64,000 nucleotides of DNA from Desnuesiella massiliensis (lineage in GTDB: Bacteria > Bacillota > Clostridia > Clostridiales > Clostridiaceae), in contig NZ_LN879457.1 in assembly GCF_001403615.1 (NCBI RefSeq), positions 1,586,910 to 1,650,909 of the forward strand, in the 5' to 3' direction. Each line of letters opens with the position of its first letter. Within the stretch, counting starts at the first letter, position 1. This document shows, one piece after another, positions 8,608-18,400 of this stretch. The notes beneath the pieces are model-generated. The model saw nothing but the letters and a program-made list of their open reading frames with translations, was not told the DNA's origin and did not search any database. The translations under genes were made by a program, and so were the position numbers.

Positions 8608-8667
8608 TTTTTTTATTCATCTCAAAGTCTAAAACACTTTATTACAGGAATACTTGTATTTTATAAT

Positions 8668-9375
8668 TTAACATCTTACATTTTTACGTTTAAAACCTAG
8701 TATTCCTTTATCAACTGCATTTTGAATATATTCTGTTGCAACATTTGTTTGACAGAGGGTTTTTCCCATGAAAACATCTACCTTTCCTACTTCTTGAGCA
8801 ATTTTCTTTGCTTCTTCATGAAGCGGCAAATATGAAATGGCAACTGACATGATAAAATTGTTCATGGCATATTTAGTACGGTTTGGCTGGTCGTGTATCG
8901 TGTCACGTACCCTATTAAGCATTGCTAAAAGTTTATCCTTGTCAAATTCACTGTCTTTACGAGTGCCTAATAGCCAATCGTAGCAACTCCAGCCAGCCGA
9001 CATTGTTAATTCTTTTCCGCTATCTATCCAACGATCGGCAACGGTAAAGGCAATATCTGTTTCTGCAAGGGTTACTGCCACAATGTAGTCCGAAATCATA
9101 TAAAAATAAGCGCCTTCTATCCATCGGTTAAAATCTTCTTCTGCCATTTTCTTTGGTTCCGCTATCATGCCAGCTAAATACATGGCATCATAATTTCCTG
9201 TTGCATAAAGCTGCTCTGCCAAAGGCTGGTTGTATTTTATTTTCTTAAAAATCGGCTTCATAGCGCTTATGGTTACGCCAAAAACAGGCTCTTTCGCACC
9301 ATTGCGCATGTAATTTTTTTTCGTACGATCTGTACCAAGGGACTTTAGTTCGTCCATGATTTCCTTTAGTTCCAT
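8668..9375 (-). CDS. AlkD-like DNA alkylation repair protein
   Basis: The AAGGAG site is spaced correctly for the ATG at 9375, not for the ATG three codons upstream, giving 235 residues. The protein belongs to the HEAT-repeat DNA alkylation repair family (AlkC/AlkD type), glycosylases that remove N3- and N7-alkylated bases. Typical sequence is seen in MDELKSLGTDRTKKNYMRNG, YLAGMIAEPKKM and the SAGWSCYDWLLGTR stretch. It stands alone between the IS110 remnant and a small gene. Some relatives have lost glycosylase activity, so the exact reaction is not certain. Confidence 0.8.
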   Translation of the reverse strand: MELKEIMDELKSLGTDRTKKNYMRNGAKEPVFGVTISAMKPIFKKIKYNQPLAEQLYATGNYDAMYLAGMIAEPKKMAEEDFNRWIEGAYFYMISDYIVAVTLAETDIAFTVADRWIDSGKELTMSAGWSCYDWLLGTRKDSEFDKDKLLAMLNRVRDTIHDQPNRTKYAMNNFIMSVAISYLPLHEEAKKIAQEVGKVDVFMGKTLCQTNVATEYIQNAVDKGILGFKRKNVRC

Positions 9376-9544
9376 TTGTAACATCTCCTTAAAATTTATA
9401 GTAAAATTCGTTACTTGATAATATCAATTGCATCGCTTCTTAATGACTATTATAATGCTTTTGTAAATTTTCAACTACCAAAAAACTAAAAAATCCAGTG
9501 GAAAATTGAATCCCTAACGACTTGTTACTTATAGAAAAAATCTT

Positions 9545-9588
9545 AAAAAATAGTAGCACCCAATTGTAAATAGGGGCTACTATTTTTT
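9545..9588 (-). terminator. Bidirectional terminator between small gene and AlkD
   Basis: Arms AAAAAATAGTAGC and GCTACTATTTTTT with an internal CCC/GGG pairing. T-runs occur on both sides. Confidence 0.7.
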
Positions 9589-9638
9589 ATTATACTAAAT
9601 TATAGTTATACCTGTTATCTAAATTATTATCTCGACTT

Positions 9639-9845
9639 CTACTTTTGTAGCTGCCTATTGAGAAGAAATACATTTTCTATTTCATTTCCCTGCTCATCAT
9701 AATATTTTACATCTGCTCCTGTTATATACCCTAATGTGTCTCTATCAAGTACACTCCCTTGAATCTTTAACAATGATTCTTCATTCATGGGTAGCTCTAC
9801 TTCTTTAGTTTCATAATCTCTATCGCATACTATCTTTACTTTCAT
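9639..9845 (-). CDS. Small conserved-looking protein of unknown function
   Basis: The AAAGGAG site favours the ATG at 9845 (68 residues) over one three codons upstream. The product (MKVKIVCDRDYETKEVELPM, ending LLNRQLQK) is acidic, probably soluble, and I do not recognise the family. A terminator follows. A decayed copy of its last ten codons lies at 10082-10112, which shows that a paralogue once existed next door. Confidence 0.6.
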   Translation of the reverse strand: MKVKIVCDRDYETKEVELPMNEESLLKIQGSVLDRDTLGYITGADVKYYDEQGNEIENVFLLNRQLQK

Positions 9846-10007
9846 GCTTATCATTCTCCTTTATAATCTAGTATGCTTCAATAAAACCTAAAATATTTTA
9901 CATTGCTAATTTTTCTTGTTTTTTAGCCTACTACTAATGTAACCTTATATATTATATATTTTTCAATTATTTTTGTAATAATACTTCTCATGTCAAATTC
10001 TAGTTTT

Positions 10008-10055
10008 GCATTTATTTATGATATGGTTCTCCGTAACTATTCTAAATGAAGTTTT
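10008..10055 (-). repeat. att-like site G
   Basis: The core TTATGATATGGTTCTCC (10016-10032) differs by one base from site D. The right flank GTAACTATTCTAAATGAAGT is nearly the same as in site D. Confidence 0.7.
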
Positions 10056-10081
10056 TCTATTTTTATTCTTATATATATCTT

Positions 10082-10112
10082 CTACTTTTGAAGCTGCCTA
10101 TTCAGAGAAAAT
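10082..10112 (-). pseudogene. 3' relic of a paralogue of the 68-residue protein gene
   Basis: On the minus strand the DNA encodes FSLNRQLQK followed by TAG, matching the end of the intact gene (FLLNRQLQK, TAG at its end). Nothing upstream of these codons is preserved. Confidence 0.5.
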
Positions 10113-10205
10113 CTTTAATTAATATGAAAAAAATACTATACTTAATAATGATAATATATTAATTAATATCTACAAATAGAAAAGACTAGATTGAGGGGTT
10201 TATAT

Positions 10206-11555
10206 ATGAGAAAAAAAGATATACTCGAGTTAAAAAGACGTTTTAAAAAAGATCATTGCACCTTCACTAAAATGTGTGGTTGCTATGTTAACGGAGAAAA
10301 ACATATTATTTTAAAATTTAGAGAAACCTTTCTAAATTTAGATGAGGATGAATACTTTAAGTACTTAGAAATTGCTAAAAAAGTACTGTCTGGAACTATT
10401 GGAAATAATATTTTAGAGCTTAACTTTCCAACCAATGAAGCTCTTACAAATGAAAGACAAATTTCTCTTATGCAGCTTAAAAACAGTCAATTAAAGGATG
10501 ATGCTCTCCTTGATGATTTTTATGAATTGATTATAGATAGTTATGATTATACTGGTAATTTTTTAATACTTGTTTTTCATGACGCTTATGATATTATTAC
10601 TAAAACCACTGATAATGGAAAGGTAGATGAATCTGAAGAAGTATATGAATATGTGTTATGTGCAATATGTCCTGTTTCACTTTCAGAGCCTGGTCTTAGG
10701 TACTTTGAAGAAGAAAACAAAATAAAAGCACGTATTAGAGATTGGGTGGTTGATGCTCCAACTAATGGATTTGTGTTTCCTGCTTTTATTGATCGTAGTT
10801 CAGATGTTAATTCTGTTATGTATTACACAAAAAATGCGAAGGATACACATCCCGAATTAATGGAAAATGCTTTAGGTTGCTATTCAAAGCAGACTGCTAC
10901 TATACAAAAAGAAACATTCCAATCAATTATTAAAGATTCCTTTAGCGCTGATGAAGAAAAAGCTGATAAAATTTTTATGGAAATACAGGAAAACCTAAAT
11001 ACTATGATAGAGGAATACAATTCTATATATGATGATACAGATTGTGAGCCTATAACCCTAACAAAGAAGGATATACAAACCCTTCTAATAGAAAGTGGAG
11101 TTCCTGAAGAGATTACTACTAAGATTGAAAAGTCCTATATAGAAAACTTTGGTGATGATCTTCCTTTAGCAGAAAATTTAATTGACTCAAAGGCACTTAA
11201 GGCAAATGAGCAAAGAAAAAAGGAAGAAACCCTTCAGAAACAAGTAGAAATACTTCAAACTAGACTTGAGCAAGTTAAACAAGAGGCTGCTGTAGATAAT
11301 GAAACTCACCTGTCTACAGAGGTTAATGATGATAATGTGGTTTTGGAAGAAGTTTCAGAAACTAATTTAGAAGAAACTCAAGATACAAATTCAGAAGATA
11401 ATAAAGTTACTCCTCACTATGATGTTATACTTCAAGTAAAACCTGAAAAAATACCTCAAATAAAATCTCAAATAATTGATGGCCAAAAATGCATAGTTAT
11501 TCCTATTAATGACAATGAACAAACTACAGTTAATGGCTTAGATGATTTAATTTAA
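10206..11555 (+). CDS. DUF4317 family protein
   Basis: The ATG at 10206 follows a GAGGGG site and gives 449 residues; an in-frame TTG upstream overlaps that site and is not used. The N-terminal 250 residues (MRKKDILELKRRFKKDHCTF, then KMCGCYVNGEKHI) match DUF4317, a clostridial family of unknown function. A helical, acidic and repetitive C-terminal part (about 330-400, coiled coil likely from EEETLQKQVEILQTRLEQ) follows. It has no signal peptide or membrane segment. It is the first gene of the block between sites G and F and appears monocistronic with its own terminator. Its function is not known. Confidence 0.75.
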   Translation: MRKKDILELKRRFKKDHCTFTKMCGCYVNGEKHIILKFRETFLNLDEDEYFKYLEIAKKVLSGTIGNNILELNFPTNEALTNERQISLMQLKNSQLKDDALLDDFYELIIDSYDYTGNFLILVFHDAYDIITKTTDNGKVDESEEVYEYVLCAICPVSLSEPGLRYFEEENKIKARIRDWVVDAPTNGFVFPAFIDRSSDVNSVMYYTKNAKDTHPELMENALGCYSKQTATIQKETFQSIIKDSFSADEEKADKIFMEIQENLNTMIEEYNSIYDDTDCEPITLTKKDIQTLLIESGVPEEITTKIEKSYIENFGDDLPLAENLIDSKALKANEQRKKEETLQKQVEILQTRLEQVKQEAAVDNETHLSTEVNDDNVVLEEVSETNLEETQDTNSEDNKVTPHYDVILQVKPEKIPQIKSQIIDGQKCIVIPINDNEQTTVNGLDDLI

Positions 11556-11575
11556 GTTATATAAATTAATAAAGA

Positions 11576-11610
11576 AAAATAGCAAACTCAAAAATAAAGT
11601 TTGCTATTTT
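11576..11610 (+). terminator. Terminator of DUF4317 gene
   Basis: Arms AAAATAGCAAACT and AGTTTGCTATTTT with a 9-nt loop, then CTTTACT. Confidence 0.8.
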
Positions 11611-11797
11611 CTTTACTCTCTCTCATTTATTAAAATTGTAGTTATATAATGTTCTTAACTTTTGCGTATAAATTAATTCTAAATTTTAATCTCTAACAAT
11701 GTAACATACTGAAATACTAGCCTATATCTCAAATATGGAATCAATTTAAAATGTACATGAATTGATTTCTTTCTGTTCAAGCGAAAGCCTCCTGGAT

Positions 11798-12691
11798 TTA
11801 AAACTCATATGGTGGATTATATTCCAAATACTTTATTAATTCTTTTGCTGCTGCCGTAAGCGGTATGTTTTTCAGCCATGCTGCGCTCATGCTTCTGGGT
11901 GGTATTTTCTCAATGAGGTTAATCTTATAAAGTGTATTATTCTCTAAAATATCCTCAACAAAATTTTCAATTACGCAAGCAATTCCAAAATCATATTTGG
12001 AAAAATGTATTAGTAAATCAATATTAGGAAACTCGAAATCAGGTGTTACCATTATAGAGTTTTTTTCAAAATATTGATCGATGTACATCCTCGTATTGCT
12101 GGCTTTCTCTAAAAGCAGCATGGGATAACTAGCTATATCTTTAATGTGTCTTTTAGTTCCTGACAAATGTTTATACTTCTGCCCTACAATAAAGCAATCT
12201 TGAATATCCATAATATGCTTAAATTCTAATTGCTCATCTTTTAGCGGCATATTTACCAAACCAAAATCTATCTCACCAGCCTTTATGAGTCTTACAATTT
12301 CATGTGTGTTCGGACAAGTTACAACAACTTTAATTGATGGATAGTAGGTTTTAAAAAGTTTTAAGAAGGGAGCCAGATAGTACTTACATAGTGTTTCACT
12401 GGCTCCTATTTTTACTTCGCCCGTTAGAAGACTTTTGATGTCAGATACTTTTTTTTCTCCAGAAGAAATAAAGTTAAAAGCCTGCTCAATATACTGAAAT
12501 AAAACTTCTCCTTCTTGAGTCAACTTCACACCCTTGGAGGTTCTGAAAAAAAGCTGACACCCCAGTTCATCCTCAAGCTGCTTAATCGCTCTGCTTACTG
12601 CAGGCTGAGTAACATAAAGCTGCTCTGAAGCCTTAGAAACATTACTAGCTTTAGCTACATGGTAAAAGAACTTATATAGTTCTAAATTCAT
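11798..12691 (-). CDS. LysR-family regulator divergent from GAPDH
   Basis: The 297-residue protein begins with a LysR winged helix (FYHVAKASNVSKASEQLYVT, QPAVSRAIKQLEDELG) and continues with the periplasmic-binding-protein-like effector domain. An AAGGAGG site precedes the ATG. It is transcribed away from the GAPDH gene, with 112 bp between them; LysR proteins usually control the divergent gene. An imperfect inverted TTATA/TATAA pair with 13-bp spacing near 12740-12765 is a possible binding site. The ligand is unknown. Confidence 0.85.
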   Translation of the reverse strand: MNLELYKFFYHVAKASNVSKASEQLYVTQPAVSRAIKQLEDELGCQLFFRTSKGVKLTQEGEVLFQYIEQAFNFISSGEKKVSDIKSLLTGEVKIGASETLCKYYLAPFLKLFKTYYPSIKVVVTCPNTHEIVRLIKAGEIDFGLVNMPLKDEQLEFKHIMDIQDCFIVGQKYKHLSGTKRHIKDIASYPMLLLEKASNTRMYIDQYFEKNSIMVTPDFEFPNIDLLIHFSKYDFGIACVIENFVEDILENNTLYKINLIEKIPPRSMSAAWLKNIPLTAAAKELIKYLEYNPPYEF

Positions 12692-12803
12692 AGCTATAAC
12701 GCCTCCTTATACCAACCATGCTTATTATGCATTTCACTTATATAATCATCTCTATTATAATTAAATTGTAAAGAAAATTCAATTATTTTAGGAGGTAGTA
12801 GAT

Positions 12804-13820
12804 ATGAAAACAAAGATAGGTATAAATGGCTTTGGAAGGATAGGTATTAGTGCTTTCAGGGCGGCCTTAGATAACAATGAAGTAGAAGTTTTAGGTATTA
12901 ATGAGCCCTTCGCTGATTTAGATTATATGGTTTATATGCTGACACATGATTCTGTTCACGGTAAATTCACAGGAAAGGTTTCTGTTGACAAGGAGAATAA
13001 TTGTTTATTTGTTAATGGATATAAAATAAAGGTATTTGCTGAAAAAGATCCATCAAAAATTGATTGGAGTTCATCAGGTGCAGAATATATATTAGAATGC
13101 ACAGGTCAATTTACAACCACCGAAAAAGCCTCTTCACATTTAATAGGCGGAGCTAAAAAGGTTATAATTTCAGCCCCTTCTCAAGATGCACCAATGTTTG
13201 TTATGGGTGTTAATAATGATAAGTACACCAAGGACTTGGAAATAATATCAAACGCTTCCTGTACTACAAATTGTGTCGCACCTTTAGCTAAGGTTATTAA
13301 TGATACCTTTGGCATAGAGGAAGCATTTATGACAACAGTTCATTCAACTACAGCATCTCAAAAAACCGTTGATGGTCCTTCAAATAAGGATTGGCGCGGG
13401 GGGAGAGCTGCATCTGTAAATATAATCCCAGCTTCGACAGGTGCTGCCAAAGCTGTAGGCAAAATTATCCCAGAACTAAAAGGGAAAATAACAGGCATGT
13501 CCTTTAGAGTTCCAACCATTGATGTTTCAGTTGTGGATTTAACCGTTAAACTAGTAAATCCGGCTACTTACGAGGAGATAAAGGAAGCCGTAAAAAAAGC
13601 GTCAGCAACGAATTTGAAAGGAATTCTTGGTTATACTGAGGATGCTGTAGTTTCTACAGATTTTATAAACGAAGTACAATCCTCTGTCTTTGATGCATCT
13701 GCAGGCATACAACTAAGCCCTAAGTTTGTAAAATTAGTAGCATGGTATGACAATGAATATGGATATTCAAATAGACTCATAGATTTGGCAGTATATGTAT
13801 CTAAGATTGATGCTCAATAA
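12804..13820 (+). CDS. Glyceraldehyde-3-phosphate dehydrogenase (accessory copy)
   Basis: This 338-residue enzyme oxidises glyceraldehyde 3-phosphate to 1,3-bisphosphoglycerate. It has the NAD-binding start KIGINGFGRIGISAFRAAL, the catalytic ASCTTNCVAP cysteine, and the TVDGPSNKDWRGGRAA loop typical of GapA-type enzymes. It is not linked to pgk/tpi and lies in the accessory island opposite a LysR gene, so it is probably a second, separately regulated copy. Such extra copies can be resistant to cysteine-modifying inhibitors, but nothing in the sequence proves that. GGAGG precedes the start. Confidence 0.9.
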   Translation: MKTKIGINGFGRIGISAFRAALDNNEVEVLGINEPFADLDYMVYMLTHDSVHGKFTGKVSVDKENNCLFVNGYKIKVFAEKDPSKIDWSSSGAEYILECTGQFTTTEKASSHLIGGAKKVIISAPSQDAPMFVMGVNNDKYTKDLEIISNASCTTNCVAPLAKVINDTFGIEEAFMTTVHSTTASQKTVDGPSNKDWRGGRAASVNIIPASTGAAKAVGKIIPELKGKITGMSFRVPTIDVSVVDLTVKLVNPATYEEIKEAVKKASATNLKGILGYTEDAVVSTDFINEVQSSVFDASAGIQLSPKFVKLVAWYDNEYGYSNRLIDLAVYVSKIDAQ

Positions 13821-13860
13821 CACCTGATTTCACTAATGCTTATTTAATGAAAAAGATATA

Positions 13861-13902
13861 TTAAAACTATACGCATCTTAATACAAATGCGTATAGTTTT
13901 AA
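13861..13902 (+). terminator. Terminator of GAPDH gene
   Basis: Perfect 16-bp arms TTAAAACTATACGCAT and ATGCGTATAGTTTTAA with a 10-nt loop. Confidence 0.8.
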
Positions 13903-13940
13903 TAAGTTTAAATATTCCTTTACTTAAACTAGCTTACAAA

Positions 13941-13969
13941 TTGACAAGTATATTAAAGTCATGTATATT
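13941..13969 (+). promoter_or_regulatory. Promoter of the TetR gene
   Basis: Consensus TTGACA (13941-13946), 17-bp spacer, TATATT (13964-13969). An upstream in-frame ATG at 13961 lies inside this promoter and cannot be the start. Confidence 0.7.
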
Positions 13970-13993
13970 TTAAAAGTGAACGGAGGTTTTCTA

Positions 13994-14599
13994 ATGCAAT
14001 ATCAAAAAGATGAAGTAAGAAATAGGATAATTGAAGAAGCTTTAAAAGAGTTTAATGAAAAGGGCTATGGAGGCACTTCTATAAGAAGTATAGCTAAAAA
14101 ATCAAATACATCCGTAGGAAATATATATAAATATTTTAAATCAAAAGAAAATTTGCATGAAAATATTATAGGATCTATTTATGATAGATTCGTAGATTAT
14201 ATTAAGCAGTTTGACAAGGTGGAGCTTAACGACAAGGCGGAAATTATATTTTATCAGCTAGTGGACGAGATAATGGGGATTTTTAATAAAAATAGTGTTG
14301 AGATTTCCATACTTCTTAATCAAAGTAAAGGATCTAAATACGAAAACTGTAAAAGTATTTTTGCTGATTTTGTAACAAGAATTGTCACAGAAAAAATGCA
14401 GTATGAATTGTCTTTAAAAGGTAAAAGACTTAGAGATAATTTTATTATATCTCTTGTTTCCCAAAGCCTTCTTGAGAGCATTGCTATTATAGTTAAGGAA
14501 CGTAGTGATGGTGCAGAAGTTAGAAGACTTATACTAAACCTAATTGATATTTTTTATACTGATATTATAAATAAATTAGATATAGAAGATATAAAATAA
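13994..14599 (+). CDS. TetR-family regulator
   Basis: The ATG at 13994 follows CGGAGG and gives 201 residues. Residues 5-50 form the TetR helix-turn-helix (EEALKEFNEKGYGGTSIRSI, AKKSNTSVGNIYKYF). The remaining part is the helical ligand-binding domain. It precedes an ABC exporter pair on the same strand by 133 bp and probably represses it. Confidence 0.88.
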   Translation: MQYQKDEVRNRIIEEALKEFNEKGYGGTSIRSIAKKSNTSVGNIYKYFKSKENLHENIIGSIYDRFVDYIKQFDKVELNDKAEIIFYQLVDEIMGIFNKNSVEISILLNQSKGSKYENCKSIFADFVTRIVTEKMQYELSLKGKRLRDNFIISLVSQSLLESIAIIVKERSDGAEVRRLILNLIDIFYTDIINKLDIEDIK

Positions 14600-14732
14600 C
14601 AATAAGCTTCTCTATATAGATACTAATTTTCAAGCTTTCAACCTATAAAATTTATGCCCAAATAGAGAAATATTTTTTTAAATTAAAAGAGAACCGTTGT
14701 TCACAACATTATTGAAGGAGGAGACCCGCAAA

Positions 14733-15437
14733 ATGGGAAGTTATGTTGAATTTAAAAACGTAAAAAAGAGCTATGACATGGGGGAAATAGTTATTAAAGC
14801 AGTTGATGATGTTTCATTTTCCATAGATAAGGGAGAATTTGTTGTTATCCTTGGTGCCAGTGGTGCAGGAAAGTCAACAATACTCAATCTTCTAGGTGGT
14901 ATGGATCATGTATCTGATGGAAATATATATGTAGATGGCAATGAAATAAGCAAATTTGATAAAAAGATGCTTACAAAATATAGGCGTGAAGATGTAGGTT
15001 TTGTATTTCAATTTTATAATTTGGTTCAAAATCTAAATGCAGTGGAAAATGTAGAGCTTGCAGTTGAAATATGCCAAGACTCCATGGAGCCAGTGGAAGT
15101 TCTAAAAAGCGTGGGGCTTCAGGATAGGCTTTATAATTTCCCTTCACAGCTTTCGGGTGGTGAACAGCAAAGGGTGTCTATAGCAAGAGCAATAGCAAAA
15201 AACCCAAAGCTGCTTCTTTGCGATGAGCCTACAGGAGCACTGGATTATAATACCGGAAAGACAATACTTAAGCTTCTGTCTGATACAGCAAAGATGTATA
15301 ATATGACCGTTATAGTTATTACTCATAATTCTGCTATAGCACCAATAGCCGATAGGATAATTACTGTGAAAAGCGGAAAGATAGCAAGCGTTAAAAAGAA
15401 TGAGAATCCTGTTTCCATAGAAAGTATAGAGTGGTAA
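14733..15437 (+). CDS. ABC exporter ATPase, LolD/MacB type
   Basis: The ATG at 14733 follows AAGGAGG; an in-frame ATG upstream lacks one. The 234-residue protein has Walker A GASGAGKST, Q-loop VFQFYNLV, signature LSGGEQQR and Walker B LLLCDEPTGALD. These sequences are typical of ATPases that power FtsX-like permeases. It is followed two bases later by such a permease. The pair probably exports a lipid-like compound or an antimicrobial under control of the TetR protein. Confidence 0.9.
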   Translation: MGSYVEFKNVKKSYDMGEIVIKAVDDVSFSIDKGEFVVILGASGAGKSTILNLLGGMDHVSDGNIYVDGNEISKFDKKMLTKYRREDVGFVFQFYNLVQNLNAVENVELAVEICQDSMEPVEVLKSVGLQDRLYNFPSQLSGGEQQRVSIARAIAKNPKLLLCDEPTGALDYNTGKTILKLLSDTAKMYNMTVIVITHNSAIAPIADRIITVKSGKIASVKKNENPVSIESIEW

Positions 15438-15439
15438 TT

Positions 15440-18400
15440 ATGAAAAAGACATTTTTTAAAAATTTATTCAGGGATATAAAAAAGTCGCCCTCAAGATTTT
15501 TATCAATAGTTGTAATCATTGCAGTTGGTGTTGCTTTTTATGCAGGTATCAGAGCTACAAGTCCCTCTATGAAGATATCCGCTGATATCTATTTTAACAA
15601 AAATAATTTCATGGATTTTAAGCTAATTTCCACCTTAGGGCTTACTAAAGACGATGTTAATGAAATTCAGAAAATAAGTGAAGTAACCAAAGCAGAAGGC
15701 TCTTACTCCATAGATGCGGTAATAGAAAAGGATAAACGTCAATTAGTGCTGAACATTAACTCTCTGCCTGGGGAAAAGGATATTAACAATATTAGAATGA
15801 TAAAAGGCAGAAGGCCAGAATCTGTTAATGAAGCTGTAGTGGAGGAAAAATTCTTAGAGGAGCGTAAATTAAGCATTGGAGACACTATAGTACTTAAGTC
15901 TGGGAAGGACAGCAATATAGAAGACAGTTTGAAAAACACTGAATTTAAAATAGTTGGAACAGCGGAGTCTCCCTTATATGTTTCAGAACAAAGACAGCCT
16001 AGTTCTGTAGGAAATGGTATTGTAAAAGGTTTTACATATATACTTCCTGAGGTTTTTAAAAGCGAAGTTTATACAGAGGTTTATGTAAGAACTGATAGCC
16101 CTCAATCAAAAAACAGCCTTTTATATAATGAAGATTATATTAGCTATACTGCAAATATAGAAAAGTCTCTTAAGGATATTGGAGTGTCAAGAAATGATAT
16201 AAGATATGCAGAGGTTTTAAAGGCTGGAAATGATAAATTAAATGAAGCACAAGCTAAATTAGACAGCTCAAAAAAGGAAGCGGAAGAAAAGTTTGCAGAT
16301 GCTCATAGTCAGCTGAATGCCGAAAAAGATAAGATAACTAAAGGCTTTGAAGAACTTAGAAAAAATGAGCTTCTTTTTAAAGAGCAGATGGAAGCTAGCC
16401 AAAAACAGATAGATGATGGGAAAAAGCAGATCACATATGGGGAAAATGAAATAAATGCTAAGAAGAAAGAGCTTGAAAACGCTAAGCTCCAGCTTGGTGA
16501 GGATAATCCACAGCTTAAAGAGAGTGAAGCCCAGCTTAATAAAGCCATAGCAGAGCTTGAGGCAAGTAAGAAAAAAATTGTTGAATCAGAAGTTCAGCTA
16601 AATAAGGGAAGACAGGAAGGACTAGCAAAGCTCAGCAGTTCAAGAAAAAAGCTTGAAGATGGGCAGAAGGAAATTAATGCAAATGTTGAAAAGTTAAAGT
16701 CAGAAGAAGAAAAGGCAAATGCAAAGATAAAGGATGGAGAAATTGAAATCCAAAAAAACAGGGATAAGCTTAATGATATTAAAAAACCTGACTGGTATGT
16801 GCTGGGGAGATCTCAAAATGCAGGGTATGAAACCTACAGGCAGGATAGCGACAGAATGGACAGTATAGGAAAAGCTTTTCCTTTAATATTTTTCCTAGTG
16901 GCATCCCTGGTAAGTCTCACTACAATGACCAGGATGGTTCAGGAAAAAAGAATAGAAGTTGGTACCTTTAAAGCTTTAGGATATTCAAGAACTGCAATAG
17001 TATCTCACTATCTTATTTATGCACTTTCAGCAAGTATTATAGGAAGCCTCATTGGAATTTTGGTTGGATTTAGGTTATTTCCATCTCTCATAATAAATGC
17101 CTATGCTGCCCGTTATGCCATAGCTGACAAGGTAGTGCCTTTTAATACAAGACTTGCACTTCAGGCAGCTATAATAGCAGTATTGTTCACAGCTGCAGCG
17201 GCAGTTGCATCAACCCTGGAGGAATTAAGAGAAGTTCCAGCTTCTTTAATGAGGCCTAAACCACCTAAATCAGGTAAAAAGATACTACTTGAAAGAGTTG
17301 GTTTTATATGGAGAAGATTCAACTTTACAAATAAGGTTACTGCAAGAAACATATTTAGATACAAGCAGAGACTCTTTATGACAGTGATAGGTATTGCCGC
17401 CTGCACAGGATTAATGATAACTGGCTTTGGATTAAAAGAAGGAATAGTTGGTGCAGTAGAAAAGCAATTTAGTAATATCTATAAATACGATATGCAGGGT
17501 AATCTTAGCAAAAATGTAAATGAAACTGATAAAAATGCTATAAAAGCCAATGCTGCGAAGGCTTCAAATGTTAAGTCAGTATTGTTTACCTATTCAAAGA
17601 ATGCCACCGTTAAGCTAGAAGATAATAAAAGTCAGGATGCCTATGTAGTTGTTCCTGAAAGTAAGGATGAGTTTAACAGCTACATTAATCTGACTATGAA
17701 GGGGAAAGAATTAAAGCTTGATGATGATGGTATTATTATAACTAAGAAGTTATCTAAACTCTTAAATAAAAAGGCTGGGGAAAGCATTGAGATTACCTTG
17801 GAGGATAAGACTTTTGAAGCTAAAATCTCTGCTGTAACGGAGCATTACGTTCAACATTATATCTATGTAAGCCCAGCTTATTATGAAAAGCTAACAGGTA
17901 ATAAGATAACTTTTAACAGCTTCTATGGATTGCTTAATAATTTATCCGAGGAAGCTGAAAATGACACATTGAATACCTTGAAAGACTTTGGCGGCTTCAA
18001 TTCTGTTGAATTTAAAAACAACGTGCATATAAATTTTAATAAGATTACTTCCGCTATTAATTCTGTCATACCGGTGTTAATAGTATCTGCAGGCGTTTTG
18101 GCCTTTGTTGTAATATTCAATCTCACAAACATTAATATTGAGGAGAGAAAACGAGAGCTTGCAACAATAAAGCTTTTGGGATTTTATAATCATGAATTGG
18201 CAGCTTATATATACAGAGAAAACATGATATTAACTTTTCTAGGAAGCCTGGCGGGAATACCTATGGGAATAGTACTTAATAAATTTATCATGGCTACTGC
18301 AGAAACTAACGATATAATGTTTTTGCAAAAGATTAGTCTAATTAGTTATCTGCTATCGATTTTACTTACGTTATTGTTTTCTGTAATCGTAAATTTAGCT

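Larger units (their letters stand above)
7000..8610 (-). mobile_element. IS110-family insertion sequence remnant
   Basis: The core is a frameshifted IS110-type recombinase gene (7281-8539) with noncoding DNA of about 280 bp downstream and a hairpin upstream. IS110 elements lack the usual terminal inverted repeats and do not make target duplications, so both ends given here are approximate. A mutated recombinase means it cannot move by itself. Confidence 0.65.
9855..10205. other. Intergenic region with att-like site and gene relic
   Basis: Holds att-like site G, the 3' relic of a paralogue of the small gene, and AT-rich promoter DNA for the DUF4317 gene. Nothing else is evident. Confidence 0.5.
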
